A DNA stretch of 7,313 nt from DASUSF01 sp036375275 (GTDB taxonomy: Bacteria > Pseudomonadota > Alphaproteobacteria > Geminicoccales > Geminicoccaceae): NCBI GenBank assembly GCA_036375275.1, contig DASUSF010000425.1:1-7313 (forward strand), read 5' to 3'. Position numbers and translations under genes: made by a program. The notes beneath the pieces were generated by a model, which saw only the letters and a program-made list of their open reading frames with translations, was not told where the DNA came from and made no database searches. Below, one piece after another: positions 1 to 6,941 of the stretch (positions are counted from its first letter, which is position 1; each line of letters opens with the position of its first letter).

Positions 1-1
1 C

Positions 2-787
2 TGCCGGGTGCAGTCCCGCCAGCTCATGCCGCGGCCGCGCCACCTGACCTGGGAGGAGAGCGGCTGCTACGTGCTGACCCACGCGACCGCCTACCGCATG
101 CTGTTCGGCCACGCGCCGCACATGCTGCGGCCGGGCCAGAACGTCCTGGTCTGGGGCGCCGCCGGCGGCCTCGGCTCGATGGCGATCCAGATCATCGCGG
201 CGTCGGGGGCCAACGCCATCGCGGTGATCTCGGACGAGGACAAGCGGGAGTTCGTCGAGTCGCTCGGCGCCCGCGGCGTGATCAACCGCAAGGACTTCGA
301 CTGCTGGGGCCCGCTGCCGGACGTCGGCGACACCGCCGGCTACGGCCAGTACATGAAGAAGGTGCGCGAGTTCGGCAAGGCGATCTGGGCGATCACCGGC
401 AAGGGCAACGACGTCGACATCGTCTTCGAGCACCCGGGCGAAGCGACCTTCCCGGTATCCACCTTCGTCGTCAAGCGGGGCGGCATGGTGGTGATCTGCG
501 CCGGCACCACCGGCTACAACCTCACGCTGGACGCACGCTTCCTCTGGATGCGCCAGAAGCGCGTCCAGGGCAGCCACTTCGCCAACCTCAAGCAGGCCAG
601 CGCCGCCAACGACATGGTGGTGACCCGCAAGGTCGACCCCTGCATGTCCGAGGTGTTCGCCTGGGCCGACATCCCGCGCGCCCATGAGAAGATGCTGAAG
701 AACCAGCACAAGCCCGGCAACATGGCGGTCCTGGTTCAGGCGCCCCGCCCCGGCCTGCGGACCCTCGAAGAGGCTGCCGGCGACTGA
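2..787 (+). CDS. ccr: Crotonyl-CoA carboxylase/reductase, C-terminal part (5' end outside window)
   Basis: This enzyme uses NADPH to carboxylate crotonyl-CoA reductively to (2S)-ethylmalonyl-CoA, the defining step of the ethylmalonyl-CoA pathway for acetyl-CoA assimilation in the cytoplasm. The frame is open from base 2, so the apparent GTG at 8 and ATG at 26 are not starts; about 261 codons are present against roughly 430 in the family, and the N-terminal part is missing. Visible are the MDR nucleotide-binding motif GAAGGLGSMA (about bases 158-187), the segment FEHPGEATFP (about 425-454), whose histidine belongs to the CO2-binding pocket known from characterised CCRs, and the typical CCR tail with GSHFANL and HKPGNMAVLV. 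These separate it from ordinary quinone-oxidoreductase-like MDR proteins. The TGA stop is at 785-787 and mcd begins 140 bases downstream. Ethylmalonyl-CoA supply for polyketides is an alternative role, but the adjacent mcd argues for the assimilation pathway. Confidence 0.94.
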   Translation, partial: CRVQSRQLMPRPRHLTWEESGCYVLTHATAYRMLFGHAPHMLRPGQNVLVWGAAGGLGSMAIQIIAASGANAIAVISDEDKREFVESLGARGVINRKDFDCWGPLPDVGDTAGYGQYMKKVREFGKAIWAITGKGNDVDIVFEHPGEATFPVSTFVVKRGGMVVICAGTTGYNLTLDARFLWMRQKRVQGSHFANLKQASAANDMVVTRKVDPCMSEVFAWADIPRAHEKMLKNQHKPGNMAVLVQAPRPGLRTLEEAAGD

Positions 788-927
788 GCTCGACCGCCCG
801 TCCTCCCCGGCCGGCGTCGCGCCATCCAAGGGGCGTCGGGCGGCAGCGCCGTCCGCCGGGCCATAGATCACCGCCGGAATGGTGAGCCGCCCGCCTCTCC
901 CCGCCTCGCAACGACAGGTTTCTGATC

Positions 928-2592
928 ATGGCTTCCACCTCCGCCGCCGCCGCGCCCCTCCGCGCCGCCCCCTCGCCGGTCGATCGGGCCGCCGCGGTCG
1001 TCGACGCGTGCCAGGCGCTTCAGGGCGCGGCGATCGAGGCGGTGCGGCAGCGGGTCGCGCCGGCCGGCGAGCTCGATCCCGAGCTGATGATCCGGGACCA
1101 GCGCGCGCTCCACGGCCTCGCCTGGCTCGCGACCTACGTCGAAGCGCTCCGCCAGATGCTCGCCTGGGCGGTCCGGCTGGACGCGGCAGGCGGGCTCGGG
1201 GAGCTGGAGCGCCTGCTGCTCGAGACCGCGTTCGCCGAGTACCTCGCCCGGATCCGGGGCGGCATCCCGATCAGCCAGGTCGAGCTGGTGCGTCCGGCCG
1301 ACTTCGGGCTCGGCGCCGCCCAGGTCGACGCGATCCTGGATCCGGTGCCGGCCGGGATCGACGACCCGCGCGAGATCCAGGCGCGCCTCGCGACGCTGAT
1401 CGAGGACGGTGCCACCGGCGCGTCGGGCTTCGCCAGCGACGATCTGGAGCTGATCGGCGGGCAGATCCGGCGCTTCGTGGACGATCGTGTGGTGCCGGAG
1501 GCGCAGCGCTGGCACCTTGAGGATGCGCTGATCCCGCTCGAGGTGATCGAGGCGCTCGCCGGGATGGGCGTGTTCGGGCTCACCCTCCCCGAGGACTGGG
1601 GCGGACTCGGGCTCGGCAAGGAGGCGATGTGCGTCGTCACCGAGGAACTCTCGCGCGGCTCGCTCGCGGTCGGCTCGCTCGGCACCCGTTCCGAGATTGC
1701 AGCCGAGCTGATCCTCGCCAACGGCACCGACGAGCAGAGGCGCCGCTACCTGCCGCGCATCGCGAGCGGCGAGACCATCCCGACCGCGGTATTCACGGAG
1801 CCCGACACCGGGTCCGATCTGGCGTCGCTCAAGACCCGGGCGCGGCGGGACGGGGACGTGTTCCGGATCACGGGCGCCAAGACCTGGATCACGCACGCCG
1901 CGCGCGCCGACCTGATGACCGTGCTCTGCCGGACCGACCCGGACGCTCGGGGCTACCGGGGCCTGTCGATCCTCCTCGCCGAGAAGCCGCGGGCGACGGC
2001 GGAGGACGATTTTCCGGTCGCCGGCCTGTCCGGTGGCGAGATCCCGGTCCTCGGCTACCGCGGGATGCGTGAGTACACGCTGTCGTTCGACGGCTTCGAG
2101 GTGCCCGCGACCGGCCTGCTCGGCGGCGTCGAGGGGCAGGGCTTCAAGCAGCTCATGGCGACCTTCGAGGCGGCCCGCGTCCAGACCGCCGCCCGGGGCC
2201 TGGGCGTCGCCCGGAGCGCGCTCGAGCTCGGCCTCCGCTACGCCCTCGAGCGCCGCCAGTTCGGCCGGCCGCTGTTCGCGTTCCCGCGGATCAGCGGCAA
2301 GCTGACCTCGATCGCGGCCGAGCTGATGCTGGCCCGGCAGCTGACCCTGTTCGCCGCGCGGCAGAAGGATGCCGGCCGGCGCTGCGATCTGGAGGCGGGC
2401 ATGGCCAAGCTGCTCGCCGCGCAGGTCGCCTGGAGTGCCGCCGACGCCGCGCTCCAGATCCACGGCGGCAACGGCTACGCGCTCGAGTACCCGATCAGCC
2501 GGGTGCTGTGCGACGCGCGCATCCTGAGCATCTTCGAGGGCACGGCGGAGATCCAGGCCCAGGTGATCGCCCGCCGTCTGCTCGGAAACTGA
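928..2592 (+). CDS. mcd: (2S)-methylsuccinyl-CoA dehydrogenase, acyl-CoA dehydrogenase family
   Basis: This flavoenzyme is predicted to oxidise (2S)-methylsuccinyl-CoA to mesaconyl-CoA in the ethylmalonyl-CoA pathway, passing electrons to ETF. At 554 residues it is much longer than ordinary acyl-CoA dehydrogenases (about 380-400); the extra is an alpha-helical N-terminal extension (about residues 18-150), characteristic of Mcd. The ACAD N-terminal domain starts near residue 172. The middle domain has TEPDTGSDLASL (T290 onward) and GAKTWITH (316-323). The C-terminal domain has ERRQFGRPL (441-449), IHGGNGY (511-517) and FEGTAEIQ with E537 at the catalytic-base position of MCAD-type enzymes. The chosen ATG is preceded by a modest AGG (916-918) nine bases upstream; an ATG at 879 is in another frame. 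The neighbouring ccr supports Mcd over a generic acyl-CoA dehydrogenase. Substrate assignment is by family architecture and context. Confidence 0.93.
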   Translation: MASTSAAAAPLRAAPSPVDRAAAVVDACQALQGAAIEAVRQRVAPAGELDPELMIRDQRALHGLAWLATYVEALRQMLAWAVRLDAAGGLGELERLLLETAFAEYLARIRGGIPISQVELVRPADFGLGAAQVDAILDPVPAGIDDPREIQARLATLIEDGATGASGFASDDLELIGGQIRRFVDDRVVPEAQRWHLEDALIPLEVIEALAGMGVFGLTLPEDWGGLGLGKEAMCVVTEELSRGSLAVGSLGTRSEIAAELILANGTDEQRRRYLPRIASGETIPTAVFTEPDTGSDLASLKTRARRDGDVFRITGAKTWITHAARADLMTVLCRTDPDARGYRGLSILLAEKPRATAEDDFPVAGLSGGEIPVLGYRGMREYTLSFDGFEVPATGLLGGVEGQGFKQLMATFEAARVQTAARGLGVARSALELGLRYALERRQFGRPLFAFPRISGKLTSIAAELMLARQLTLFAARQKDAGRRCDLEAGMAKLLAAQVAWSAADAALQIHGGNGYALEYPISRVLCDARILSIFEGTAEIQAQVIARRLLGN

Positions 2593-2612
2593 GGCGCTGA
2601 TCCAACGCAGCC

Positions 2613-2635
2613 GCGCGCGATGCTTTCATGCGCGC
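2613..2635 (+). other. Stem-loop shortly after mcd, no T-tract
   Basis: Twenty bases past the mcd stop, GCGCGC (2613-2618) and ATG (2620-2622) pair with CAT (2627-2629) and GCGCGC (2630-2635). This gives a nine-pair stem with one bulged G and a four-base loop. No run of T follows on the plus strand, so it is not a classical intrinsic terminator. It could protect the 3' end, act in Rho-dependent termination, or be chance in GC-rich DNA. Confidence 0.3.
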
Positions 2636-2702
2636 AGGGATGGGACCGAGGCGGGAGCGGTTCCGTCTCCTCGAAGGTCGCTACCGAGGCCGATCCGCAA
2701 CG

Positions 2703-2735
2703 AAAAAGGCCGGTCCGCCATGCAGCAGACCGGCC
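2703..2735 (-). terminator. Intrinsic terminator of the OmpA-family gene
   Basis: GGCCGGTC (2708-2715) and GACCGGCC (2728-2735) form a perfect eight-pair stem with a 12-base loop. Read on the minus strand the stem is followed at once by TTTTT (complement of 2703-2707), the layout of a Rho-independent terminator. It lies about 25 bases past the stop of the minus-strand OmpA-like gene. On the plus strand no T-run follows the stem, so it should not efficiently stop transcripts coming from mcd. Confidence 0.85.
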
Positions 2736-2759
2736 CTCATCGAGGCATTGGCCGAACCG

Positions 2760-3350
2760 TCAGAGGTCGCGGCTGAAGCCGATCGTGGCGCGCCGGTTCT
2801 CCTGGAGAGGCACGCCGTCCTCGGTCTGCACCGCGAGGTCGGTCTCCCCGAGCGCCTCGGTCTCGATGACCCGCGCCGGGATGCCCGCCTTGATCAGCTC
2901 GGCGGCGACGTTCTGCGCCCGCCGCTGCGAGAGCTGCATGTTGTACTCGCCGGGGCCGGCGGTGTCGGTGTGACCCTCGACCGTGATGCCCGGCAGCTCG
3001 CGGTCCTTGATGTCCGCGATGATCGTGTTGATGGTCGACTCGGCCTCCGGCGTCAGCTCGGCGACATCGAACGGGAAGTACACCACGCCGTCCTCGGGCA
3101 AGGGCTCGGGACCGGCCGCCGGCTCGACCTCGACCACCTCCTCGACTTCCTCGACCTCGGCGACCTCGGGGCACTCGTAGGTGCCGCCGTGGGTCACCAC
3201 GCCGCCGTCGGTTTCGATGACCGGGTCGCCATCCTTGTCGAGGACCGGGTTGCAGAACCTCACCTCCTGCGCGCTGGCGGGCGACGAAGCCCCTGCCCAG
3301 ACGGCCAGCAGGACGACGGCCGAGGAACAGGTGAAGATCATTCGGAACAT
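2760..3350 (-). CDS. Secreted OmpA/Pal-like peptidoglycan-binding protein
   Basis: A 196-residue predicted periplasmic or envelope protein. Residues 1-27 look like a Sec signal peptide (hydrophobic AVVLLAVWAGA, cleavage after SPASA). C8 has no lipobox, so lipidation is not expected. Residues 28-60 form a short module with two cysteines (C33, C60) that could pair. A Glu/Val/Pro-rich acidic linker (61-87) leads to an OmpA C-terminal domain (about 88-194) with YFPFD, EGHTDTAGPGEYN, LSQRRA and NRRATIGF. D129 and R144 have the 15-residue spacing of the Asp/Arg pair that binds diaminopimelate in Acinetobacter OmpA, so non-covalent peptidoglycan binding is likely. There is no beta-barrel. The start is supported by AGGAAAGGGGG (3358-3368, minus strand), seven bases upstream; M4 is a weaker alternative. 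It is monocistronic, convergent with mcd and divergent from hemA. Its precise role is unknown. Confidence 0.9.
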   Translation of the reverse strand: MFRMIFTCSSAVVLLAVWAGASSPASAQEVRFCNPVLDKDGDPVIETDGGVVTHGGTYECPEVAEVEEVEEVVEVEPAAGPEPLPEDGVVYFPFDVAELTPEAESTINTIIADIKDRELPGITVEGHTDTAGPGEYNMQLSQRRAQNVAAELIKAGIPARVIETEALGETDLAVQTEDGVPLQENRRATIGFSRDL

Positions 3351-3684
3351 GCTTTTGCCCCCTTTCCTGTGGCATCCAAGCAGAGTACGACGTCTCGAGG
3401 GGTCGTGACGCCGCGCATCCCTGTCGCAGCTATATCTCCCGATTCTCCAGCCGCCACAACCGCTTCATAAACAGATTTTAAGCTTTGAAGTTCCCCGGTA
3501 TGATTAAGGTCAAGGATTGTGCTCGCCACGCCACGCGGCACGGCTTCGATCTGAAGGCCGCAGAGCGCCTTCGTTTCAGGAGCCGGGGGACGGGGAGGCC
3601 GGGCCGCGGCCCCAAGGTGGGGACACGGGCCGCCCGGGCCGGCGCTCGAGCCGGACGGGCCGCCACGACGTTCGGGGGCTCCGA
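3351..3684. promoter_or_regulatory. Divergent intergenic region between the OmpA-like gene and hemA
   Basis: No convincing gene lies in these 334 bases; the open frames through it are Arg/Gly-rich or antisense shadows. The first part holds the Shine-Dalgarno of the minus-strand gene. A patch around 3425-3520 is clearly more AT-rich than the rest of the window, which suits divergent promoters. On the plus strand TATGAT (3499-3504) resembles a -10 element, but the -35 region is weak (TTTTAA at 3476-3481). On the minus strand TAAAAT (3475-3480) and TTGACC (3508-3513) look like promoter hexamers, but 27 bases apart, too far to work together. Bases 3585-3684 are very GC-rich. I found no FNR-type inverted repeat. 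Confidence 0.45.
3601..3664 (+). repeat. Inverted and direct repeats in the hemA leader
   Basis: Just upstream of hemA lie a perfect 12-base palindrome GGGCCGCGGCCC (3601-3612), a 10-base direct repeat ACGGGCCGCC at 3625-3634 and 3655-3664 (exactly 30 bases apart), and between the copies a hairpin CCGGC (3639-3643)/GCCGG (3650-3654) with a six-base loop. If transcription starts near the AT-rich patch upstream, all of these are in the 5' untranslated leader. Function is unknown, and GC bias alone makes short palindromes common here. Confidence 0.4.
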
Positions 3685-4899
3685 ATGGACTACGAAACCG
3701 TCTTTCGCGACGCGGTCGCCGGGATCAGGGCCGAGGGCCGCTACCGGATCTTCGCGGATCTCGCCCGGCGCGCGGGCGCCTTTCCGAGCGCGCGGCAGTA
3801 CACCGGGCGCGACGAGAGCCGGGAGGTCACGGTCTGGTGCTCCAACGACTACCTCGGCATGGGCCAGAATCCGGCGGTGCTCGAGGCGGCGTGCGAGGCG
3901 GTGCGTACGATGGGGTCCGGCGCCGGAGGGACGCGCAACATCTCCGGCACGACCCACCTCCACGTGCTCCTCGAGCAGGAGCTCGCGGATCTCCATCGCC
4001 GCCCCGCAGCGCTGCTCTTCACGTCCGGCTACGTCGCCAACGAGGCCGCGCTCTCGACCGTCGGGCGGCTGCTGCCCGGCTGCGTCATCCTGTCGGATGC
4101 CAAGAACCATGCGTCGATGATCGCCGGAATCCGGCACGCCGGCTGCGCCAGGAAGATCTTCAGGCACAATGATCTCGGCCACCTCGAGGAGCTTCTGGCG
4201 GCCGAGCCGCCGGCGGTCCCGAAGCTGATCGCCTTCGAATCGGTCTACTCGATGGACGGCGACTTCGGCGACATCGAGGGGATCTGCGACCTCGCCGACC
4301 GCTACGGCGCGATGACCTACCTGGACGAGGTGCATGCGGTCGGGCTCTACGGCCCGCGCGGCGGCGGCGTCGCCGAGCAGCGGGGCGTGATGGATCGGCT
4401 GACCGTGATCCAGGGGACGCTGGCCAAGGCCTACGGCTGCATGGGCGGCTACATCGCCGGCTCGCAGGCCCTGGTCGACGCGATCCGCTCGATCGCTCCC
4501 GGCTTCATCTTCACCACCTCGCTGGCCCCGGCGATCGCCGGGGGAGCGCTGGCTTCGGTCCGGCACCTGAAGAAGAGCCAGATCGAGCGCGAGCGTCACC
4601 AGGAGCGCGCCCGGACGCTGAAGAGCCGGCTGCGGGCGGCCGGCCTGCCGGTCATGCCGTCGCCGTCGCACATCGTACCGGTGCTGGTCGGCGATGCGGT
4701 GGCCTGCAAGCACGCTTCCGACATGCTGCTCGACGACTTCGGGATCTACATCCAGCCGATCAACTACCCGACCGTGCCGCGCGGCACCGAACGTCTCCGG
4801 ATCACGCCGACGCCGTTCCACGACGATGCGGCGATGGACCGGCTGGTCGATGCGCTCGAGGCGGTCTGGGGGCGCCTCGCGCTGCGACGCGCCGCCTGA
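3685..4899 (+). CDS. hemA: 5-aminolevulinate synthase (C4/Shemin pathway)
   Basis: This PLP enzyme of the alpha-oxoamine synthase family condenses glycine with succinyl-CoA to 5-aminolevulinate, the first committed step of tetrapyrrole synthesis, in the cytoplasm. From ATG 3685 it is 404 residues, normal for alphaproteobacteria. With this start, residues fall at the numbers known for Rhodobacter capsulatus ALAS: R21 (EGRYRIF), T83 and N85 (GGTRNISGT) for the succinyl part, H142 (NHASM) stacking on PLP, D214 and H217 (LDEVHAVG), and the Schiff-base lysine K248 (TLAKAYG). R21 and T83 favour ALAS over 2-amino-3-ketobutyrate ligase or AONS. The frame is open further upstream to 3517, but that part is low-complexity Arg/Gly-rich and lies before the Shine-Dalgarno-like GGGGG (3674-3678), so it is excluded. 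The gene is apparently single, divergent from the OmpA-like gene. A second ALAS dedicated to other products cannot be excluded from one locus. Confidence 0.96.
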   Translation: MDYETVFRDAVAGIRAEGRYRIFADLARRAGAFPSARQYTGRDESREVTVWCSNDYLGMGQNPAVLEAACEAVRTMGSGAGGTRNISGTTHLHVLLEQELADLHRRPAALLFTSGYVANEAALSTVGRLLPGCVILSDAKNHASMIAGIRHAGCARKIFRHNDLGHLEELLAAEPPAVPKLIAFESVYSMDGDFGDIEGICDLADRYGAMTYLDEVHAVGLYGPRGGGVAEQRGVMDRLTVIQGTLAKAYGCMGGYIAGSQALVDAIRSIAPGFIFTTSLAPAIAGGALASVRHLKKSQIERERHQERARTLKSRLRAAGLPVMPSPSHIVPVLVGDAVACKHASDMLLDDFGIYIQPINYPTVPRGTERLRITPTPFHDDAAMDRLVDALEAVWGRLALRRAA

Positions 4900-5175
4900 G
4901 GTCCTCTCGTCCTTCACCCGGCACTCTGAGAGGCCGAGCGCCAGCGCAGGAGCCGGTTCGGCGGGAGCGGACATATCCAGGTAGGCAGCTGATCATTCGG
5001 CCGGACCCCTCCGCTTGACTTGACCGGGGCCTTGTGAGGTTGTAGCGGGCGTTCGTCCGCCGATGGCCGGCGACCCTCGGGATGGGCACCCGCTACCGCG
5101 CCTGTCGCGAAGATCGGCTCCAAGGGCTCGCGATGCCAGCCGGCGGGCGCGACGGCTGCAAGGGATCAGACGAGC
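4900..5175 (+). promoter_or_regulatory. Non-coding gap with candidate promoter for the downstream sugar operon
   Basis: No supported gene lies between hemA and the SAF-domain oxidoreductase. The best promoter-like element is TTGACTTGACC (5015-5025), containing two overlapping -35-like hexamers (TTGACT 5015-5020 and TTGACC 5020-5025). The only -10 candidate near TTGACT is poor: GTTGTA or TTGTAG at 5039-5045, spacing 18-19. No clear intrinsic terminator for hemA is visible. The Shine-Dalgarno-like AAGGGA of the next gene is at 5160-5165. Confidence 0.35.
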
Positions 5176-6324
5176 GTGAAGGTCGGGATCTTCGGGACGG
5201 GCTTCGTCGCCCGCCACTTCGTGATGGAGATGGAGCACCGCCCGGCGATGGCGCTCGGCAGGGTGCTCACGCGGCGACCGTTCGGCACCTGCACCGACTT
5301 CCCGCGCGCGGAAGTGCTCACCCACGACGTCGACGAGGTGATCGAGACCAGCGACGTCATCTTCGAGTGCACCGGCGACGTGGTCCACGCCGCGTCGACC
5401 ATCGGCCGCGCCCTCGACGCCGGACGCCCGGTGGTCACCCTGAACGCCGAGTTCCACGCGACCATCGGCTCGGCGTTCGTCGAGCGCGGCCTGCTCAGCG
5501 AGGCCGAGGGCGACCAGCCCGGGAGCCTGGCGGCGCTCCACCGCGACGCGGTCGCCATGGGCTTCCGGCCGCTGGTCTACGGCAACATGAAGGCCTTCCT
5601 CAACCGCAACCCGACGCCCGAGGAGATGCGCTACTGGGCGGCCAAGCAGAACTACTCGCTCGCGATGGTCACCTCGTTCACGGACGGGACCAAGGTGCAG
5701 ATCGAGCAGTGCCTGGTCGCCAACGGCCTGGAGGCGGGGATCGCTCAGGAGGACCTGCTCGGGCTCGCGACCGGCGACCTCAAGGACGCGGCGCAGCGCC
5801 TCGGGCCGGTCGCGGAGGAGCTGGGCCACCCGATCAGCGAGTACATCGTCGACATCGGCCTGCAGCACGGCGTCTTCGTGGTCGCCAGCCACGACGACCG
5901 TCAGGCGCTGGCGCTCCGCAACCTGAAGATGGGCGAGGGCCCGTACTACGTGCTGATCCGGGACTACTGCCTCGTGCACCTCGAGGTGTTCAAGACCATC
6001 GAGCAGGTGATGCGCGACCGGGTCCCGCTGCTCAACAACTCGGTCATGCCGCGGGTCAGCGTCGCCAGCATCGCCAAGCGGGCGCTCGCACCGGGCGAGA
6101 CCATCGAGCGCGGCAGCGGCAGCTTCGACCTCCGCGGGTCGTGCGTGAACATCGTCGACCGGCCGGGGCACGTCCCGATCTGTCTCGCCAACGACCTCAG
6201 GGTGCGGCGCCGGGTCGAGCCGGAGCAGGTGCTGACGATGGACGACGTCGAGCTGCCCGAGAGCGAGGCGCTCGCCGCGTGGCGGGGCATCGAGCGGCGG
6301 GTCCTGGACGCGGCCGCGGCCTGA
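5176..6324 (+). CDS. Homoserine-dehydrogenase-like NAD(P)-dependent oxidoreductase with C-terminal SAF domain
   Basis: A 382-residue cytoplasmic protein resembling the group annotated as predicted homoserine dehydrogenase with C-terminal SAF domain (COG4091 type). Residues 1-16 carry a Rossmann motif (VGIFGTGFVA; G7, G9, A12). Because this begins at residue 4, the GTG at 5176 must be the start; AAGGGA (5160-5165) lies ten bases upstream, and the first in-frame ATG (M17) would destroy the motif. The central region has GNMKAFLNRNPTPEEM (136-151) and SFTDGTK (167-173), polar motifs that may line the active site. From about 300 to 365, KRALAPGETI and VPICLANDLRV match the SAF fold shared by NeuB and FlgA tails. 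The true substrate is not known. It starts a run of three genes, 32 bases before the rfbC-like gene, so a carbonyl or alcohol redox step on a sugar intermediate is plausible. Such proteins are sometimes mislabelled FlgA. Confidence 0.82.
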   Translation: MKVGIFGTGFVARHFVMEMEHRPAMALGRVLTRRPFGTCTDFPRAEVLTHDVDEVIETSDVIFECTGDVVHAASTIGRALDAGRPVVTLNAEFHATIGSAFVERGLLSEAEGDQPGSLAALHRDAVAMGFRPLVYGNMKAFLNRNPTPEEMRYWAAKQNYSLAMVTSFTDGTKVQIEQCLVANGLEAGIAQEDLLGLATGDLKDAAQRLGPVAEELGHPISEYIVDIGLQHGVFVVASHDDRQALALRNLKMGEGPYYVLIRDYCLVHLEVFKTIEQVMRDRVPLLNNSVMPRVSVASIAKRALAPGETIERGSGSFDLRGSCVNIVDRPGHVPICLANDLRVRRRVEPEQVLTMDDVELPESEALAAWRGIERRVLDAAAA

Positions 6325-6356
6325 GCCCGCCGCCCCCTCGCACGAAGAGTGACTTC

Positions 6357-6917
6357 ATGGACGTCCGCGCGACCGCGATCCCCGAGGTCAAGGTCATCAG
6401 GCCGGCCCGGTTCGGCGATCACCGGGGCTTCTTCTCCGAGGTCTACAACAAGCGGGCGCTGGCCGAAGCGGGAATCGACCTCGACTTCGTCCAGGACAAC
6501 CAGTCGCGCTCGGCCAGCCCGGGCACGCTGCGGGGTCTGCACTTCCAGGGCCCGCCGGCGAGCCAGGCCAAGCTGCTCCGCGTGCTCCGCGGCGCCGTGG
6601 TCGACGTCGCGGTCGACTGCCGGGTGGGCTCGCCGACCTACGGCCGACACGTGATGGTGGAGCTGACCGCCGAGTCCGGCGAGCAGGTCCTCTGCCCCCA
6701 CGGCTTCGCCCATGCCGTGATGACCATGGCGCCGGACAGCGAGATCACCTACAAGGTCGACGCCTACTGGGCGCCGGATCTCGAGGGCGGCCTCCGCTTC
6801 GACGACCCCGATCTGGCGATCTCCTGGCCGCTGCCGGTCGACCAGATCGTCGTCTCGGACAAGGACCGGCGCTGGCCGCCGTTCCGGGAGCTCGGGCCGA
6901 TCTTCACCTATCGTTGA
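6357..6917 (+). CDS. rfbC: dTDP-4-dehydrorhamnose 3,5-epimerase family (RmlC-type cupin)
   Basis: The family epimerises C3 and/or C5 of dTDP-4-keto-6-deoxyglucose; related members act on other 4-keto nucleotide sugars. At 186 residues it has normal length. The single cupin fold shows FGDHRGFFSEVYN (19-31), QDNQSRS (46-52), RGLHFQ with the general base H62, K72, CPHGFAHAV (113-121), TYKVD with the general acid Y132, and SDKD with D170, which pairs with the base histidine in Salmonella RmlC; active epimerase is therefore expected. ATG 6357 is chosen because the family N-terminus begins here and GAAGAG (6344-6349) sits seven bases upstream. The same frame stays open far upstream across the preceding gene only through GC bias. 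The gene is 32 bases after the SAF oxidoreductase and 24 before the next gene. No rmlA, rmlB or rmlD is in view, so the actual sugar is undetermined. Confidence 0.91.
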   Translation: MDVRATAIPEVKVIRPARFGDHRGFFSEVYNKRALAEAGIDLDFVQDNQSRSASPGTLRGLHFQGPPASQAKLLRVLRGAVVDVAVDCRVGSPTYGRHVMVELTAESGEQVLCPHGFAHAVMTMAPDSEITYKVDAYWAPDLEGGLRFDDPDLAISWPLPVDQIVVSDKDRRWPPFRELGPIFTYR

Positions 6918-6941
6918 GCCTCCTCATCAGGACCGTGAATC

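Noticed and set aside
868..2463. A 531-codon open frame on the minus strand opposite mcd
   Set aside because: It mirrors the codon structure of mcd, is rich in Arg, Gly, Glu and Ala without any recognisable motif, and overlaps a gene with intact catalytic residues. Long antisense frames are common at high GC.
2628..3470. A 280-codon plus-strand frame across the OmpA-like gene
   Set aside because: It is antisense to a gene with a signal peptide, an OmpA domain, a ribosome site and a terminator, and has no features of its own.
3485..3513. Possible FNR-like or other inverted repeat (TTGA...TCAA) upstream of hemA
   Set aside because: The half-sites are 21 bases apart, not the short spacing of an FNR box, and other positions do not match.
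3517..3684. A 56-residue N-terminal extension of HemA from the upstream ATG
   Set aside because: The residues are low-complexity, and starting at 3685 puts R21, T83, N85, H142, D214 and K248 exactly at the Rhodobacter numbers, behind a Shine-Dalgarno-like GGGGG.
3478..4974. A 498-codon open frame on the minus strand opposite hemA
   Set aside because: It is an antisense shadow of a confidently assigned ALAS, with no motif and no credible translation signal.
4993..6171. A 392-codon minus-strand frame opposite the SAF oxidoreductase
   Set aside because: It is a shadow frame, rich in Arg, Asp, Val and His, without domains.
5082..6356. A 425-codon extension of the rfbC frame upstream across the SAF oxidoreductase gene
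   Set aside because: The translation is Arg/Pro/Gly-rich low complexity. The overlapped frame holds a clear Rossmann plus SAF protein, and the RmlC fold starts at 6357 with its own ribosome site, so this is not a fusion.
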